From JALVIU01 sp964462295 (GTDB taxonomy: Bacteria; Atribacterota; JALVIU01), in contig CAYWXH010000028.1 in assembly GCA_964462295.1 (NCBI GenBank), positions 1-18,222 on the forward strand: a DNA stretch of 18,222 bases, read 5' to 3'. Both the position numbers and the translations under genes were made by a program. Within the stretch, counting starts at the first letter, position 1. Every line of letters begins with the position of its first letter. This document shows, piece by piece, positions 6,137 through 14,901 of this stretch. Under the pieces are notes generated by a model. The model saw only the letters and a list, made by a program, of their open reading frames with translations, was not told the DNA's origin and made no database searches.

Positions 6137-8148
6137 AAGCTTATCTCCTGTCTTGTACCAATTTTATTCACAAGGGAATACATAATAAGGATCACCGCAA
6201 GTATAATGATAATCAAAATAGTACTATAGGCAGATGCAATCCCTAATGTACCTGCCTCTATACGATTAAGGATAACAACCGTTGCGACCCTTGTTCTTGC
6301 GGTAGTTAAAAAGATAACCGCACTTATCGCAGTAATGGAACGCACAAAGCCAAATACCCATCCTGAGACAATTGCAGGTCTTATAAGGGGAAATACTACC
6401 TTAAAGAGAGTATTGGCATTGCTTCCCCCAAGGGTTGTAGATGCCTCCTCAAGTGATGGATCAAGCTGAGAAAGCGCGGCAATTCCTGATCTTATTCCTA
6501 CTGGCATATATCTAAAGATAAACGAAAGGATTACGATAGTTGCTGTTCCTGTAAGCATAAGGGGATATCTATTAAAACCTAAAAGATACCCTATACCTAT
6601 AACGGTACCTGGTATAGCAAAAGATAAGAGAGAGGAAAATTCAAGATATCCCCTTCCAGGGAATTTTTGTCTTGTAATGAGGTATGAAATCATTACTCCA
6701 ATAGCAGCTGTAATAAATGCTGAAATAAATGCAAACTTTAATGTAATCCAAAGTGTTCCTGTATATTCATTGAAAAACCTCTGATAATGTGCAAAGGTAA
6801 ATTTATTATTTATACCCCAAAGTTTCACAAAACTCCCATAAATAACAGTCCCATAGAGGACTGCAGTAAAGGAAAACCATACTAACATAATAGTTGTTAT
6901 GGTAGATTCAAAAGATTTCGGTAATGGAACAAACCTTCCCCCTGCGGGTTTACCCGTTACTGTAATGTATGATTTCTTTCCTATCCAGTACTGTTGAAGC
7001 AAGAAAATAAACAATGTTGAGGCCAAAAGTACTATACCGAGGGTAGATGCCAGTTTTTCATCATACCTTCCCACTATACTAAAATAAATCTCTGTAGCAA
7101 GCACATCATAGTCTCCACCAAGTACAATAGGATTTCCAAAATCTGCCATAGATTCTATTGCAGTAAGTAAAAATGAATTTGCAATACCCATACGAAGAAG
7201 TGGCCATACTACCTGTGTAAAGGTCTTCCATCTGTTTGCACCAAGTGTTACAGATGCCTCTTCCAATGATGGGTCAAGGGATTTTATAAGTCCATCTATA
7301 AGCATGTAAGATATAGGTGCAAATGAAAGGGTCTGTGCAAGAATTAGCCCATTTAGACCAAATATAGCCTTGGTATGAAGGTGTAATAAATTTTTGGTAA
7401 TAAACCCCTGAACTCCAAACATATATATAATTGCAAGACCAATAAGAAATGGCGGAGTAATTATAGGCAAAAGGGAAAATACTGAGATAATCTTTCCTAT
7501 CCATTTTATCCTAGACCTATTTGCCAATAGGGCAAAAATAAAACCTAACAATGTGGATGTAAATCCTACAATACCTGCCAATGTAAATGTATGTCTCAAA
7601 ACTCTAAAGAGCTGAAAATACCCCTTTAATGTTTCGATAAACTGTCCCGGGACTAAAACACCATATTTTGTGGTAATACTTTTTATAAGTATTACTATAA
7701 GGGGATATACAATAAATATGGTTACTACAAAAATAGATGTCCAAATAGACCACGATAAAAATCTATCACCTTTTATAAATGAAATATCAGAAAGAGAAAA
7801 GGCAAACAAGGAGAAAAAGACGGAAAATATAACTGTGGCTCCAAAACCAAATGCCTCACTTTTTGTTACACTAAATACAAGATATGCTGTAATTATTACT
7901 CCCGCAAGTGAGATAATAAGAGATAAGTATCCCTTTTTCTTTTTGTTTTGCAAAAACATAGGGAGAATAAAAAGCAAGATAAGTGCACCTATGACAAAGA
8001 ATAAGGGATGTCTTTCTCCATATCTTGCAGCAGCCCTTAGGGGATCAAAAAAGTGATAAAATTTCTTGTCGTAATTTGACCATGGTAGGGCTATATAAGC
8101 ATATAGCCCTACCAATAAAGAAATGAGAATTCCTTTATCTAGTTTCAT
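6133..8148 (-). CDS. Fused double-domain ABC permease, AfuB/FbpB-like
   Basis: At 671 residues this is a fusion of two MetI-type permease domains. Each carries its EAA loop: EEASVTLGANRWKTF...PLLR (about 296-319) and EEASTTLGGSNANTL...PLIR (about 567-590), which dock onto the ATPase. Before the first domain there is an N-terminal extension of some 120-155 residues with four or five extra membrane helices, as in long AfuB-type permeases and unlike the shorter FbpB of about 500 residues. The start ATG at 8148 comes one base after the binding-protein stop, with AAGG in that gene's last codons as ribosome-binding site. The stop overlaps the ATPase start. Confidence 0.88.
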   Translation of the reverse strand: MKLDKGILISLLVGLYAYIALPWSNYDKKFYHFFDPLRAAARYGERHPLFFVIGALILLFILPMFLQNKKKKGYLSLIISLAGVIITAYLVFSVTKSEAFGFGATVIFSVFFSLFAFSLSDISFIKGDRFLSWSIWTSIFVVTIFIVYPLIVILIKSITTKYGVLVPGQFIETLKGYFQLFRVLRHTFTLAGIVGFTSTLLGFIFALLANRSRIKWIGKIISVFSLLPIITPPFLIGLAIIYMFGVQGFITKNLLHLHTKAIFGLNGLILAQTLSFAPISYMLIDGLIKSLDPSLEEASVTLGANRWKTFTQVVWPLLRMGIANSFLLTAIESMADFGNPIVLGGDYDVLATEIYFSIVGRYDEKLASTLGIVLLASTLFIFLLQQYWIGKKSYITVTGKPAGGRFVPLPKSFESTITTIMLVWFSFTAVLYGTVIYGSFVKLWGINNKFTFAHYQRFFNEYTGTLWITLKFAFISAFITAAIGVMISYLITRQKFPGRGYLEFSSLLSFAIPGTVIGIGYLLGFNRYPLMLTGTATIVILSFIFRYMPVGIRSGIAALSQLDPSLEEASTTLGGSNANTLFKVVFPLIRPAIVSGWVFGFVRSITAISAVIFLTTARTRVATVVILNRIEAGTLGIASAYSTILIIIILAVILIMYSLVNKIGTRQEISL

Positions 8149-8151
8149 TTT

Positions 8152-9186
8152 CTACCTTGGTAAAGAATAGACCTCTTTTGTCCACTTATCTACGATCTCT
8201 TTTCTGTGCTCTCCTGCCCACTTAAAGTCGTATTTTATAAGTTTTACATCATCAAAAGATACACCATATTTCTTTATAACTGCTGGAAGAGGTGCCTTTT
8301 TATTACTTGGAAGTTGATAAGATTCTGCCTTTGGTGCAAGTGCCTGAATATCTGGACGAAGGACAAAATCTACAAACTGTTTTGCAATCTGTGGATGTGG
8401 ACACCAGTTAATAATACTTAATCCACCAATCTCGTACCCTGTACCATCTGCAGGAGGAATAGGAACTATAGGATAACCCTGTTCTGCAAATTTTACAACA
8501 TCATGAAGGAAGATAATAGATATAGCTATCTCACCCTTTCCTGCCATAGGGCCAGATGCAGCACCAGACTTGGTGTAAACTGCAATATTTTTATGTAATT
8601 TCTTAAGGTAGTCCCAACCTTTATCCCAACCCATAAGCTGTAAGATAGTAGAAAGAGTTGTAAAAGCGGTTCCTGAGGTATTTGGATTTGCCATACCAAT
8701 AAGACCCTTATAGCAAGGTTTTGTAAGGTCTTCCCATACCTTTGGAACAGGGATACCCTTTGATTTCAAAAGTTCTACATTTACACCCCAGCCCAAAGGA
8801 CCTGCATAAAGACCCTTTACCATATATGCAATAGCAGGATTCTTTGCCCAATCTCTAAGTTCAGGAATCATAGGAGACTGAGGATATGGCTGTAACAATC
8901 CCTCAAGTGCTGCTTCATAATGTGGATCCAGGGTACCACCAAACCATACATCACCTTGAGGATTGTTCATTTCTGCCTTAATTTTTGCAAGTGTCTCACC
9001 AGAGGATCTTCTTGTCCAATCAACAGGAATACCTGTTGCCTTTTCGAATTCATGAGCAACAAGTGCAACCCATTTCTCTGCAGGACTACCATAAAGTACT
9101 AATCTCTTTTCTCCGGCAAATGCAGAGAAGGAAAATGCAAAAACTAAAACTAAAGAAATAAGCAAAAATACCTTTAAAGTACGCAT
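8152..9186 (-). CDS. Periplasmic solute-binding protein, AfuA/FbpA family (COG1840)
   Basis: The protein of 344 residues has a clear signal peptide (1-24, cleavage after SAFA) and no lipobox, so it should be free in the periplasm. Family features are LVLYGSPAEKW at the mature N-terminus, GDVWFGGTLDPHYEAA (78-93), GVNVELLKSKGIPVPKVWEDL and GTGYEIGG (248-255). Ferric-binding FbpA proteins carry an adjacent Tyr pair that binds iron; the comparable stretch here is IFLHDVVKF (225-233) and lacks it. The HD..K and GTGYEIGG patterns are those of the AfuA-like branch, one member of which binds hexose phosphates. The substrate is therefore more likely a small anion or phosphorylated sugar than Fe3+, but that is inference. 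AAGGAGGG lies six bases before the ATG. Confidence 0.88.
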   Translation of the reverse strand: MRTLKVFLLISLVLVFAFSFSAFAGEKRLVLYGSPAEKWVALVAHEFEKATGIPVDWTRRSSGETLAKIKAEMNNPQGDVWFGGTLDPHYEAALEGLLQPYPQSPMIPELRDWAKNPAIAYMVKGLYAGPLGWGVNVELLKSKGIPVPKVWEDLTKPCYKGLIGMANPNTSGTAFTTLSTILQLMGWDKGWDYLKKLHKNIAVYTKSGAASGPMAGKGEIAISIIFLHDVVKFAEQGYPIVPIPPADGTGYEIGGLSIINWCPHPQIAKQFVDFVLRPDIQALAPKAESYQLPSNKKAPLPAVIKKYGVSFDDVKLIKYDFKWAGEHRKEIVDKWTKEVYSLPR

Positions 9187-9220
9187 AAAAAACCCTCCTT
9201 TTTGTTTTTATTCGTATTTA

Positions 9221-9249
9221 ATTATACTCTTTATGAAAATTTTTGTCAA
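9221..9249 (-). promoter_or_regulatory. Consensus sigma-70-type promoter of the ABC importer operon
   Basis: On the minus strand TTGACA (9249-9244) and TATAAT (9226-9221) match consensus exactly, with a 17-base spacer. The predicted transcript starts about 30 bases before the binding-protein ATG, leaving little room for a regulatory leader; no operator palindrome is obvious. Confidence 0.9.
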
Positions 9250-9323
9250 TAAAATTTAAAAATAATTATTAAGATAGCATTGAGAATAAAATTTTTATAT
9301 CATAATATATGTTACTAATATAT

Positions 9324-10265
9324 TTATATTCCAGATACTTTAAGTGCCAATAGGGTAAAGATAGGGAGTGTAACAAGACTCAGAAGATAAATCACAAGTG
9401 TAGTTTGGCTTACCAATTTATACCTTCCCCCAAATACACGGGTGTACATGGTTACAGAAAAGGCGGTAGGCATAGAGGCCTCCATAACAAGCATAAATTT
9501 CATATATGAAGGCATAGGGGTAATAACTACCATAAAAAGGACAATAATAGGAATTAGAACAAGTTTTATAAAGGCAGATAAAAGGGCATATGGATAGTTT
9601 ATAGGGGTTCTTTCAATAAAAGAAAAGTATAGGGATCCACCAAGGACGAAAAGGGTAAGGGGGATAGTAATATTCCCAATCCTTTCAAATGCAGAGAACA
9701 AAAAATGAGGGATCTTGGTATCTATTCCAAGATAAACCATAGAAAGTGCGATAATGAGACTTATAAGTGGTGGGTTTAGCAATGCCTTAAAAGAAAGCTC
9801 TCCTTTTGCAGAAAATATGTATCTTGCAAAGGTTATGATAGTTACACCATAAAACATACAAAAGAGAAAAATATATACAAAGATCTTGGATGATATATCT
9901 GATGGAAAAAGACTTGCAACAAGTATAAGGGGAAGATATGCACCATTTTGAAATCCAGAGGTCATTACAAATTCCTTCTTATTCTCTATCCATAAAACTC
10001 TTTTTGCAATAAAAAAGGATAACAACACACTTCCACCAATAAGGGCAAGGTTCAACAAGGGAAGAATATACCAGAGAGGAGTAGACGCCACAGAGGGAAA
10101 TTTCTTAAGCATATTTGTAAATATAAGAAGGGGGTATGTAATATTTACAACAAGTGCCCCAAGGTGTTTTGTATCATCTTTGGAAAGAAAACCAAGATGA
10201 AAGGCAATAACTCCAAAGAGTGCAATAATAGATATCTCGAATATAGCTAAAAATGCAGATACCAC
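9324..10265 (-). CDS. AEC-family (auxin efflux carrier-like) membrane transporter 1
   Basis: The protein of about 313 residues has roughly ten membrane helices in two five-helix halves. Typical AEC motifs include LGALVVNITYPLLIFTNM in the first half, NGAYLPLILVASLF, and EASMPTAFSVTMYTR near the end. Bacterial AEC proteins such as MdcF and MleP move small carboxylates, but the substrate here is unknown. GTG at 10265 is chosen because GGGGAGG (10277-10271) lies five bases upstream; an in-frame GTG at 10271 overlaps that site. It is clearly paralogous to the gene at 12271-13209. It follows the terminator of the CsgG-like gene, and no strong promoter of its own is visible. Confidence 0.88.
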   Translation of the reverse strand: MVSAFLAIFEISIIALFGVIAFHLGFLSKDDTKHLGALVVNITYPLLIFTNMLKKFPSVASTPLWYILPLLNLALIGGSVLLSFFIAKRVLWIENKKEFVMTSGFQNGAYLPLILVASLFPSDISSKIFVYIFLFCMFYGVTIITFARYIFSAKGELSFKALLNPPLISLIIALSMVYLGIDTKIPHFLFSAFERIGNITIPLTLFVLGGSLYFSFIERTPINYPYALLSAFIKLVLIPIIVLFMVVITPMPSYMKFMLVMEASMPTAFSVTMYTRVFGGRYKLVSQTTLVIYLLSLVTLPIFTLLALKVSGI

Positions 10266-10320
10266 ATCCACCTCCCCATCACTTCTTGCCTTCCAAAGAC
10301 AAGATTCGTAAAACTATCAA

Positions 10321-10356
10321 AAGGGATACCCTTTACAGACAAAAAGGGTATCCCTT
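10321..10356 (-). terminator. Intrinsic terminator after the csgG-like gene
   Basis: AAGGGATACCCTTT (10321-10334) pairs with AAAGGGTATCCCTT (10343-10356) in a perfect 14-bp stem with an 8-base loop, seven bases after the stop of the csgG-like gene. A short T tract follows on the minus strand. Confidence 0.8.
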
Positions 10357-10362
10357 ATAAGG

Positions 10363-11310
10363 TTATTGAGAAGTAGCTACCTTAACTACATCCATAGGCT
10401 CAATATCAGGACCGGGAAGCTTATTTGTAACAAGTGCAATAGATATCTTATCTTTTACCTTTATTACCTTTGCCCTTGCAATAAGGTCAAGTTCCTGGTC
10501 TAACACTTCATGGGTTTTCGGGTCTATAATAGCCTCACCTTTTTTATAGATCTTTATTTCTTGACCAACCTTTATCCCACTTGATTTGCCCAAATTAGTA
10601 TATACTTTTATTATACCACCAGATGATGTGGCAACAACCTTTACCACATAACCCTCTTTAGGGGTAGGAGGAGATGCCGTCAAATTCTTCTCCTTTGCTA
10701 CCCTGGCAAGGTCAAAGGCGACTTGATCACATATTTTCTTTACTGCGGACATAAGACTTGCAGCTTGCTTTTGAGAAAGCCCTATGCTACCTGCAACAGG
10801 GACAAATATATTCGCAGAAAGACTAGATTTAGATGCCTTTGCACTTTTTACGACAGAATAGATAATTTCTCCTGTTTTTACATCTATCATCCTCACAGTC
10901 ATTACAACCTTTACGGAAGAACCACTTATACTTACCCCTCCTACACTTATACCTCCACTTTTTCTAAAACTTATACTCGTTATAGAGCCTGTAACAATAG
11001 TATCTACACCTATCATCTTACCTATTTCAACAGCTGTTTTTGGATCCACCAACCCAGAGTGCTGAAAATTTTGCTCCTTTTTTATTGCCTCTAATTTTGA
11101 CCTTTCAAATACCCGAAAGGCCTTTGTAGAAAGAAGGGCATTTATCATAAGATCTGTTGCGGCAGCAGCAAGAGAGGAATCACTCCCCCACATATATCCA
11201 GATGCGGTAGATGTGATATCCATAACAGCTATCCGTGGTAACCCTTGAGAAAATCCAACTGCAGAGAAAAACAACATAAAGATTAATAAGATACTAAATG
11301 CTCTCTTCAT
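10363..11310 (-). CDS. CsgG-family envelope protein
   Basis: A signal peptide (about 1-21, MKRAFSILLIFMLFFSAVGF) precedes a CsgG-type domain: RIAVMDITS, then AATDLMINALLSTKAFRVFERSKL, GKMIGVDTIVTGSI, and VVMTVRMIDVKTGEIIYSV. This is the fold of curli-secretion CsgG and related surface proteins. Unlike CsgG there is no lipobox Cys, so the pore-forming role of CsgG should not be assumed. Residues about 220-313 add a small beta domain (IIKVYTNLGKSSGIKVGQEIKIY and following) resembling the C-terminal domain of flagellar protein FlgT, used for binding in the envelope. No other curli or flagellar genes are present. AAGGAGGA precedes the ATG. Its 3' end has its own terminator, so it is probably monocistronic or only partly linked to the AEC gene. 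Confidence 0.82.
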   Translation of the reverse strand: MKRAFSILLIFMLFFSAVGFSQGLPRIAVMDITSTASGYMWGSDSSLAAAATDLMINALLSTKAFRVFERSKLEAIKKEQNFQHSGLVDPKTAVEIGKMIGVDTIVTGSITSISFRKSGGISVGGVSISGSSVKVVMTVRMIDVKTGEIIYSVVKSAKASKSSLSANIFVPVAGSIGLSQKQAASLMSAVKKICDQVAFDLARVAKEKNLTASPPTPKEGYVVKVVATSSGGIIKVYTNLGKSSGIKVGQEIKIYKKGEAIIDPKTHEVLDQELDLIARAKVIKVKDKISIALVTNKLPGPDIEPMDVVKVATSQ

Positions 11311-11502
11311 AAAAATTCCTCCTTAAAATTTTATATTTTTACATAAATAAATATACGAAGATTTTTATTATTAGATACAAAATTTTTATTTATTATCCAT
11401 ATCTGAGGCAATCTTTTAGTTTTTTGAATATGATAAAATAAAAGTAGATGAACCACCCTTACATATTTTTTAAAAAAGGGTTATGTATCTTTTAGGCCTT
11501 AG

Positions 11503-11532
11503 TTGACTTTTAGATTCTATCTAGAGTATAAA
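11503..11532 (+). promoter_or_regulatory. Sigma-70-type promoter of the lipoprotein gene
   Basis: TTGACT at 11503-11508, an 18-base spacer and TATAAA at 11527-11532 lie just upstream of the lipoprotein ATG at 11552. Transcription would start near 11539, leaving only about 13 leader bases with a GAGG ribosome-binding site (11544-11547). The remaining intergenic DNA (11324-11502) is AT-rich; I see no convincing promoter there for the divergent csgG-like gene. Confidence 0.65.
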
Positions 11533-11551
11533 TATTATTTATGAGGTTTAT

Positions 11552-12256
11552 ATGTTTATTCGAAAAGAATATATCTTATTTTTTATAGTTTTTCTTATAT
11601 TTCTATCAGGATGTATGTTTAATATTTTAACACCTGAAATAAATGTGCCCTATAACTCTTCTTCTCAAAGTTATCCTATTCATAAGAATATCACTGTAAC
11701 GATCTTTTGGATAGGGGAAGAGGCAACATCAGAAAATGGATATATCACAAATACAGATAGCGCATGGGACGATATGTGGATGGAACACTATGGGGGTACA
11801 GATGACCCAAACAACAGAAATGGCTATTTTCCAGAGGGTTTTATTCCACATGAGAATCCATTCTACTTTGCCTTACCCTATAATGATTTCAAAAATGGAA
11901 AAAGGAAACCTGATGCCTACAATACCGTGTATTGGTCAAGGGAAAAGGTATGGGGACCATATGAATCCATGTGCAAAAATAGATGGATAAGGATAGTAAA
12001 GAAAGGAAAAGTAGTATATGCCCAATGGGAAGATGTAGGACCCTTTGGAGAAGATGACAAAGAGTATGTTTTTGGCAACGCCCTACCTAAAAACCCCATA
12101 AATAATCATGCAGGGCTTGATGTATCACCTGCTGTGCGAGATTTTTTAGGCCTTCTGGATATAGATAAAGTAGATTGGCAGTTTGTAGATGAAAGTGATG
12201 TACCTTTTGGACCCTGGAAAGAAATTGTAACAACCTCTCAAATCTATTGGAAATAG
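11552..12256 (+). CDS. Lipoprotein with RlpA-like double-psi beta-barrel
   Basis: The N-terminus is a type II signal peptide with lipobox LSGC, giving Cys21 as the lipidated residue; +2 is Met, not Asp, so outer-membrane sorting is likely in a diderm. The C-terminal half contains VYAQWEDVGPFGEDD and, after an insertion, AGLDVSPAVRDFLGL. This follows the RlpA/expansin barrel signature (V-x-D-x-GPF ... hydrophobic-D-hydrophobic-S-x-A-x-x-x-LG). RlpA proteins bind or cleave peptidoglycan in some species; catalysis here cannot be judged. The region 60-140 is rich in Trp, Tyr, Asn and Asp and is not recognised. It has its own promoter and ends 14 bases before the convergent AEC gene, with no terminator between. 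Confidence 0.7.
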   Translation: MFIRKEYILFFIVFLIFLSGCMFNILTPEINVPYNSSSQSYPIHKNITVTIFWIGEEATSENGYITNTDSAWDDMWMEHYGGTDDPNNRNGYFPEGFIPHENPFYFALPYNDFKNGKRKPDAYNTVYWSREKVWGPYESMCKNRWIRIVKKGKVVYAQWEDVGPFGEDDKEYVFGNALPKNPINNHAGLDVSPAVRDFLGLLDIDKVDWQFVDESDVPFGPWKEIVTTSQIYWK

Positions 12257-12270
12257 TTTGGTTTCTCCCT

Positions 12271-13209
12271 TTACTTCCCCATTGCAAGCATAACAAAAAT
12301 AGGAAGGGTGATAAGACTTAAGATATACATAACCACTGTAGCTTGGCTTTGAATCTGATAATTCCCCCCATAAAGACGAGAAAGTATAGTTACATTCATA
12401 GCTGTTGGGACTGCAGCCTCTATAATTATAAGAAACTTAAGGGTATCTGACATAGGGATAAGCTTTATCACAAAAAGGGCAATGGCAGGGATAAGTATGA
12501 GCTTTAAGAATGTACCTTTTAAGGCGTAGGAAAAATCGATTTTTGGATTTTCCTTTATAGAAAAATATATAATCCCACCTAAAACTAAGAGGGAAAGGGG
12601 AATAGATATACTACCTATGTTTTTTAAGGTGTCTGTAATGATATGTGGTATCCGTTTTCCCCAGCCAAAATGGACAAACAAAAGAGAGGTAAGCACTGCA
12701 ATAAGTGGAGGGGTTATAAGCTTTTTCCATTCAAACCCTCTACCATCTTTTAAAAAGAGTATCTTTGCAGTGGATATAATCCCTGCACCAAAAAACATAT
12801 CAAATAAAAATATATAGATAAAGTATCTACCTGCTATATCTTCTGGAAAAAGATTTGCAATAATCACAAGGGGCAAAAAGCTTGTATTTTGAAAAGAGAC
12901 CATAAAAAGAAACTCTTTTTTATAACTTATACTCCTATCTAATTTAAGATAAAGATATGCGACAAAAAAACTTCCACCTATTATAGCATATTCATAAAGA
13001 GGTAAGAGGTACCATCTGGGTACATCTATCTGGGGAAAATATTTAGTAATATTTACAAAAATAAGAAGGGGATATGTAACATTTACAACCAGGCTCCCTA
13101 GCTCCTTTGTACTTTTATAAGATAGGACACCTATATGATATATGAATGCACCTATGGCAATGGTGGCACCTGTTCCCACCATTGCCATAAGGATATCTGT
13201 AAAACTCAT
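12271..13209 (-). CDS. AEC-family (auxin efflux carrier-like) membrane transporter 2
   Basis: This 312-residue carrier is a paralogue of the one at 9324-10265 and aligns with it end to end without large gaps: LGSLVVNVTYPLLIFVNI against LGALVVNITYPLLIFTNM, EAAVPTAMNVTILSRLYGG against EASMPTAFSVTMYTRVFGG, LSLITLPIF against LSLVTLPIF. Ten or so membrane helices are expected. Its ATG follows the phosphohexomutase stop directly (TAGATG), so it is the last gene of the long operon and is translated by coupling. The substrate is unknown; the split into two paralogues in separate operons suggests different substrates or conditions. Confidence 0.88.
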   Translation of the reverse strand: MSFTDILMAMVGTGATIAIGAFIYHIGVLSYKSTKELGSLVVNVTYPLLIFVNITKYFPQIDVPRWYLLPLYEYAIIGGSFFVAYLYLKLDRSISYKKEFLFMVSFQNTSFLPLVIIANLFPEDIAGRYFIYIFLFDMFFGAGIISTAKILFLKDGRGFEWKKLITPPLIAVLTSLLFVHFGWGKRIPHIITDTLKNIGSISIPLSLLVLGGIIYFSIKENPKIDFSYALKGTFLKLILIPAIALFVIKLIPMSDTLKFLIIIEAAVPTAMNVTILSRLYGGNYQIQSQATVVMYILSLITLPIFVMLAMGK

Positions 13210-14877
13210 CTATTTCGCAAATCCCTCTGCATATGACTTTAACTCTTCTTTGGTTTTTGAAAGAAGAGAGAGTGCCTCATCTTTTGACTTTGCACCTGTT
13301 ACCATCAGGTAGAACTTTATCTTTGGCTCTGTACCTGAGGGACGTGCAAAAAATCTATAGAGTTCTCCATAATGAAACTCCAATACATTTCCCGGAGGGA
13401 GTCCCTTTATACCATCCATATAATCATACTTTTCTGTAAGAGACATCCCTGAAAGAACATCTGGTGGGGACTTTCTCAATCCTTCCATTATAGCCTCTAT
13501 CTTTTTCTTTCCCTCAACTCCTTCATATACCAAAGAGAGTTGATCCTCTAAATAATAACCATACTTTTTATAAATCTCCTCAAGGTTTTCAAAAAGGGAT
13601 ACTCCCCTCTTTTTATACCATCCAATCATAGAAGCAAGGGCAAGTGATGTACCTATGGAATCTTTATCTTTTACCTTTGGGGAAAGGGTATAACCTATAC
13701 TCTCTTCAAAACCCAAAATAAAACCATAATCTCCCTTTTTCTCTTGGGCATCTACTACATTACAAATATTTTTAAATCCTGTATATGTATTTAGTACTCT
13801 AAATCCTTCTTCTTTGCCCATTTTATCAATAAGATATGTAGATACAATAGTTTTCACTATATATGGATCCTTTGGGAGGGTACCTAACTCTTTCCCCCTT
13901 CTTATAAGGTAATCAGCGAGCAAAAGCCCTACCTGATTGCCTGTAAGTCTTTCAAACTCTCCACCATCTCTTACCACAACCCCCATCCTATCTGCATCTG
14001 GATCTGATGCGAATACATAATCTGAAGAGATCTCATCTGCAAGCTTCATACTCATATCAAATGCCCCACCTTGTGGGTCTTCCGGATTAGGAGACTTCAC
14101 TGTGGAAAAATAAGGGTCAGCTGCCCTCTGGTGTGGTTCTGTATAGATGTTGTAGTAGTTTATCCTCTGGAACGCAGGCTCCATCATATAGGCACCCACA
14201 CCGTGAAGGGGGGTGTATATAATTTTTATATCCCTTTCTACATCTTGTATATACCACATACCTGTTACAGTTTCAAGGTATGGCTCATCCACCTCTTTAT
14301 CAATAAGTACTATATTTTCATCTGAACGTTTTATGTCCCTAAAATCTATCTTTGTCATATACTCTGTAATCTCTCTATCTGTAGGTGATATAATCTGTGC
14401 ACCATTTGGACCATATGCCTTATATCCGTTATACTCTGGTGGATTATGACTTGCTGTAACCATAACACCCATACCACAGCCCAAATGGGATACGGCAAAG
14501 GAAAGCTCTGGGGTAGGACGAGGATAGCGAAACAGATAGGTCTTTATACCATTTGCAGAGAAGACCTCTGCTGCATATCTTGAAAATTTGGAAGAATTAT
14601 TCCTTGTATCAAAAGAGATAACAACCTTTTTGGGAAGACCTTTCTCCTCTATGTATTGGGAAATAGCCTGAGATACCCTACCTATGTTGTAAACATTCAT
14701 GCGCATAGAGCCCAAGCCCATGATGCCGCGGATACCACCTGTGCCAAACTCTAATTCTCCAAAAAATCGCTCTTCAATCTCTTTCTGATTATCTTTTATG
14801 GATTCTAATTCTTTCCTATCCTCTTCTGTGAGAAAACCTCCTTCAAGCCACATCTTGTATCTTTCAAATGGTGTCAT
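13210..14877 (-). CDS. Alpha-D-phosphohexomutase (phosphoglucomutase/phosphomannomutase)
   Basis: This cytoplasmic enzyme interconverts hexose 1- and 6-phosphates. All four family motifs are intact: the phosphoserine loop TASHNPP with Ser143, the metal site DPDADR (292-297), the sugar loop GFEES (389-393) and the phosphate loop RPSGTEPK (512-519). A length of 555 residues fits the PgcA-like bacterial alpha-phosphoglucomutases of the ManB/Pgm superfamily. AGGAGG lies eight bases before the ATG at 14877. It sits 24 bases after the second toxin gene and directly before the AEC carrier. Specificity for glucose against mannose phosphate cannot be fixed from sequence alone. An importer that may carry hexose phosphates is encoded nearby. 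Confidence 0.93.
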   Translation of the reverse strand: MTPFERYKMWLEGGFLTEEDRKELESIKDNQKEIEERFFGELEFGTGGIRGIMGLGSMRMNVYNIGRVSQAISQYIEEKGLPKKVVISFDTRNNSSKFSRYAAEVFSANGIKTYLFRYPRPTPELSFAVSHLGCGMGVMVTASHNPPEYNGYKAYGPNGAQIISPTDREITEYMTKIDFRDIKRSDENIVLIDKEVDEPYLETVTGMWYIQDVERDIKIIYTPLHGVGAYMMEPAFQRINYYNIYTEPHQRAADPYFSTVKSPNPEDPQGGAFDMSMKLADEISSDYVFASDPDADRMGVVVRDGGEFERLTGNQVGLLLADYLIRRGKELGTLPKDPYIVKTIVSTYLIDKMGKEEGFRVLNTYTGFKNICNVVDAQEKKGDYGFILGFEESIGYTLSPKVKDKDSIGTSLALASMIGWYKKRGVSLFENLEEIYKKYGYYLEDQLSLVYEGVEGKKKIEAIMEGLRKSPPDVLSGMSLTEKYDYMDGIKGLPPGNVLEFHYGELYRFFARPSGTEPKIKFYLMVTGAKSKDEALSLLSKTKEELKSYAEGFAK

Positions 14878-14901
14878 AATCTTTTCCTCCTGTCTATAAG
14901 T

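Noticed and set aside
7670..8056. Plus-strand ORF of 128 codons inside the permease gene
   Set aside because: It is antisense to a well-supported permease, has no family resemblance or ribosome-binding site, and looks like a shadow frame.
9295..9323. AT-only inverted repeat after AEC gene 1 as a terminator
   Set aside because: Seven A/T pairs without a G/C-rich stem are too weak to call.
10723..11094. Plus-strand ORF of 123 codons inside the csgG-like gene
   Set aside because: Low-complexity Tyr/Thr/Cys-rich translation antisense to a recognised gene; a shadow frame.
11456..11486. Hairpin around the palindrome TTTTTTAAAAAA between divergent genes
   Set aside because: The stem is AT-only or imperfect, and no upstream transcript needs a terminator there.
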